A stretch of 64,000 nucleotides of DNA from contig CBDDLA010000001.1 in NCBI GenBank assembly GCA_965230485.1, positions 3,348,001-3,412,000 of the forward strand, written 5' to 3'. The notes under the pieces were generated by a model. The model saw only the letters and a list, made by a program, of their open reading frames with translations, ran no database searches and was not told where the DNA came from. Shown in pieces: positions 62,101-64,000 of this stretch (within the stretch, counting starts at the first letter, position 1; every line of letters starts with the position of its first letter). The stretch comes from Putridiphycobacter sp965230485 (GTDB taxonomy: Bacteria > Bacteroidota > Bacteroidia > Flavobacteriales_D > Crocinitomicaceae). A program made the translations under genes and the position numbers.

Positions 62101-64000
62101 AAAAAAGTTATTAGCTGTAGTATTGGTTTTATTATCGGGCATAATAGTAACGGGTGTTTACATTAATGGCTACTCGAAGAATTATGGTTACGAAGGACTC
62201 ACTGATGTTATTAAAACCTATTTTCACAACAGATCATTGTCTAAAAAAGTGATTGCAAAACAACTCAATATTACGCTTTCGAAAAGTGATTATAATTTCA
62301 TAAAAGCTAAAAGAGATGTCGCGCTTGATAGAGGAGTGCAAATAAATGTTGGTGATAATTATGTGGAGTGTGACATCAATTTTGATAACAATAAAAGCAA
62401 AGGCGAAATTCGATTAAAAGGTCATATGACAGATCACCTCCAAGGTAACAAATGGTCATATAGAATAAAGACTGATAGTCTTGTTCAAGGTATGTACCGT
62501 TTTTCGATTCAACATCCTGGTACTAGAAACTACATTTATGAGTGGATTTATCACCAACTATTAAAAAATGAAGATGTTATTCATCTGAATTATGATTTTA
62601 TCAATGTCGTTTTAAATGGTAACGATTTAGGGATTTATGCATTGGAAGAGCATTTTGGTCAACATGTATTAGATAGAAATGATAGACCAAAAGGAGCCAT
62701 TTTGCGGTGGAATCCTGAATTATATTGGGATTGGAGAATAGATGAATTACAAGGAGAATATATTGATGAGCAGTATAGCCATTTTAGCTCTAGCTACGTT
62801 GAACCATATGATAAAGGAACGGTGATGGCCAACACTGCTTTGCTTTCAAACTATCAAAAAGGTGCGTATTTATTAGAAATGTTTAGAAGGGGAAAAATGA
62901 CCACTTCAGAAGTATTTGACATTGAAAGAATGGCAAAGTTTCACGTTATCATTGATTTGGTCGGTGGACATCATTCCTTAGATTGGAGTGACGTGAAATT
63001 TTACTATAATTCTGAATCAAATAGAATTGAGCCTGTTGGTTATGAGAGTTTTAGTATTAGAAAAACAGAAAAAATAGCTGGACAAAGAGTACCTTTAAAT
63101 TATGAAAAAATCTCATTCAATTATCATAATCAATTGTTTTCAGACCCTATTTTCTTTGAATCCTACATAAAGAATATGGAGCGAATTGTTTCAGAAAAAT
63201 ATATCAATGAATTTATGTCTAAGATTCAGCAGGAATTGGATAAAAAAATGGGAATTATAGCAAAAGAGTGGGCATATAGAAAAGTAACTTTTGAAGGTTA
63301 TTACGAAAATATAAGGCTCATTAGAAATAATATAAGTTTACCTAAACCATTTCATGCATTTATTGTACCTGATAGTTCTAAAAAATTGAGACTTTCATTG
63401 GCACCGGTTTCTGACTTTCCTGTGCAAATTATTGGGATTAAAAGAAAAAGTAAAATAAAGGATTTACCAATGGTAATTAATATTCCTGCCAAGGCTCGAG
63501 ATACATATACTAAGTACTTTAATGTTGCGCTTGATAATCCTTTCGGTAAAAAGACAAATTTATATTTGATTGCTAAAATACCAGGTAGTAGCCATACTTT
63601 TGAAGTAATAATTAACGAATTTCCGGCCTATAAAAGTACTTTTAGTGATATAGATTCATCTCAGCTAAATGTATCAAAACCTGATTCATCCATCATTGCA
63701 ATAACTAGTAAAAAATGGAAATTTCGAAGTAGAAATACAGTTTTAAACCATAAGTTATTTGTTCCAAAAGGGGTGACCCTATATCTATACCCTAATGAGT
63801 CTCTAACAATTGGAGAGTATGGTAGGTTAAGGGTAGATGGGGAGCTTGTTTTTCAAGGTTATGATGAGGATCAATCCGTTGAATTGATTAACAAAAGCAA
63901 TGAAAGCATTTTCTTGAATAAGGGGAGTTTTTTTGCTAAGTATGTCAGATTTAGCGGTAAACCGCTTATTGTGGCGAATAAGAGCAAAATTATTATCAAT
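62090..64000 (+). CDS. Second CotH-like surface protein (3' truncated by window end)
   Basis: 637 codons are visible and the frame is open at 64000. An N-terminal membrane anchor (about 5-25) is followed by a CotH-like domain: KGEIRLKGHMTDHL, RFSIQHPGTRNYIYEW, INVVLNGNDLGIYALEEHFG and DLVGGHHSLDWSDVKFYY. At the expected metal motif it reads IEPVGYESFS, so the second aspartate may be E319, a likely substitution, not a complete loss. The C-terminal region looks like beta-helix (GRLRVDGELVFQG). It overlaps the polymerase stop by 11 bases. Diverged from the first CotH, so not a recent duplication. Confidence 0.7.
   Translation, partial: MTLKKKLLAVVLVLLSGIIVTGVYINGYSKNYGYEGLTDVIKTYFHNRSLSKKVIAKQLNITLSKSDYNFIKAKRDVALDRGVQINVGDNYVECDINFDNNKSKGEIRLKGHMTDHLQGNKWSYRIKTDSLVQGMYRFSIQHPGTRNYIYEWIYHQLLKNEDVIHLNYDFINVVLNGNDLGIYALEEHFGQHVLDRNDRPKGAILRWNPELYWDWRIDELQGEYIDEQYSHFSSSYVEPYDKGTVMANTALLSNYQKGAYLLEMFRRGKMTTSEVFDIERMAKFHVIIDLVGGHHSLDWSDVKFYYNSESNRIEPVGYESFSIRKTEKIAGQRVPLNYEKISFNYHNQLFSDPIFFESYIKNMERIVSEKYINEFMSKIQQELDKKMGIIAKEWAYRKVTFEGYYENIRLIRNNISLPKPFHAFIVPDSSKKLRLSLAPVSDFPVQIIGIKRKSKIKDLPMVINIPAKARDTYTKYFNVALDNPFGKKTNLYLIAKIPGSSHTFEVIINEFPAYKSTFSDIDSSQLNVSKPDSSIIAITSKKWKFRSRNTVLNHKLFVPKGVTLYLYPNESLTIGEYGRLRVDGELVFQGYDEDQSVELINKSNESIFLNKGSFFAKYVRFSGKPLIVANKSKIIIN

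Overview
The window is a low-GC, gene-dense chromosomal segment from a member of the Bacteroidota, most likely a flavobacterium-like marine or freshwater organism. The evidence is two secreted proteins with C-terminal type IX secretion sorting domains, several TAnnTTTG-type promoters (the Bacteroidota sigma-70 motif), bacillithiol synthesis (bshA), a menaquinone methyltransferase, lipoproteins with Bacteroidota-style lipoboxes, and a mutL / tandem rhomboid / EEP-phosphatase order common in this phylum. No rRNA, tRNA, CRISPR array or insertion sequence was recognised. No gene-free stretch exceeds 300 bases; the longest is about 250 bases, upstream of 18633.

Layout. 1-231: tail of a probable MutS2. 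407-4881: ABC / HlyD / TolC-like tripartite exporter operon whose ABC subunit has lost most ATPase motifs. 4887-9773 (minus): SulP transporter, beta-carbonic anhydrase, second SulP transporter and a TetR regulator. The TetR promoter and the exporter promoter carry the same 22-base site (21/22 identical, palindromic core), so one regulator probably controls both blocks. 9935-11378 (minus): arsenic-type operon (arsC-like phosphatase, DUF6428-like protein, arsR) with a palindromic operator. 11403-13739: divergent set with a CNGKCYL-type small membrane protein, a secreted barrel-like protein and an MbnP-like lipoprotein, suggesting copper handling. 13816-16727: membrane protein, ffh, and rnz with a TTG start. 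16881-18378 (minus): AraC regulator and START-like secreted protein, followed by a decayed second copy of the rnz 3' end. 18633-32657: accessory genes, including an ECF42-type sigma factor with its YCII/DGPF partner, a PLP enzyme, a previously uncalled 48-codon DUF2256 gene overlapping a photolyase-related gene, an erythromycin-esterase-like protein, an S41 peptidase and thioredoxin-fold proteins. 32713-40308: GT39-like glycosyltransferase, two T9SS cargo proteins, an MBL hydrolase and a TlpA-like protein. 40337-47180 (minus): pyrG, a hypothetical gene, ubiE/menG, rfaE1-like kinase, aspartate aminotransferase and an unusual cysteine-less flavoprotein. 47261-52671: YkgJ-like and SiaB-like proteins, bshA, and a GH3/serine-hydrolase fusion. 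52881-57805: a small membrane protein, mutL, two rhomboids and an EEP hydrolase. 57880-64000: surface-polysaccharide locus start with rfbA, a small membrane protein, a CotH-type kinase, an O-antigen-polymerase-like protein and a second divergent CotH-like protein cut by the window edge.

The most notable candidates for undescribed biology are the TetR-linked regulon joining a pseudo-ATPase exporter to a bicarbonate/carbonic-anhydrase operon, and the CotH / polymerase / CotH cassette in the polysaccharide locus. Operon and regulon statements are inferences from spacing, strand and shared sites. Family assignments rest on motif recognition by eye, without database searches.
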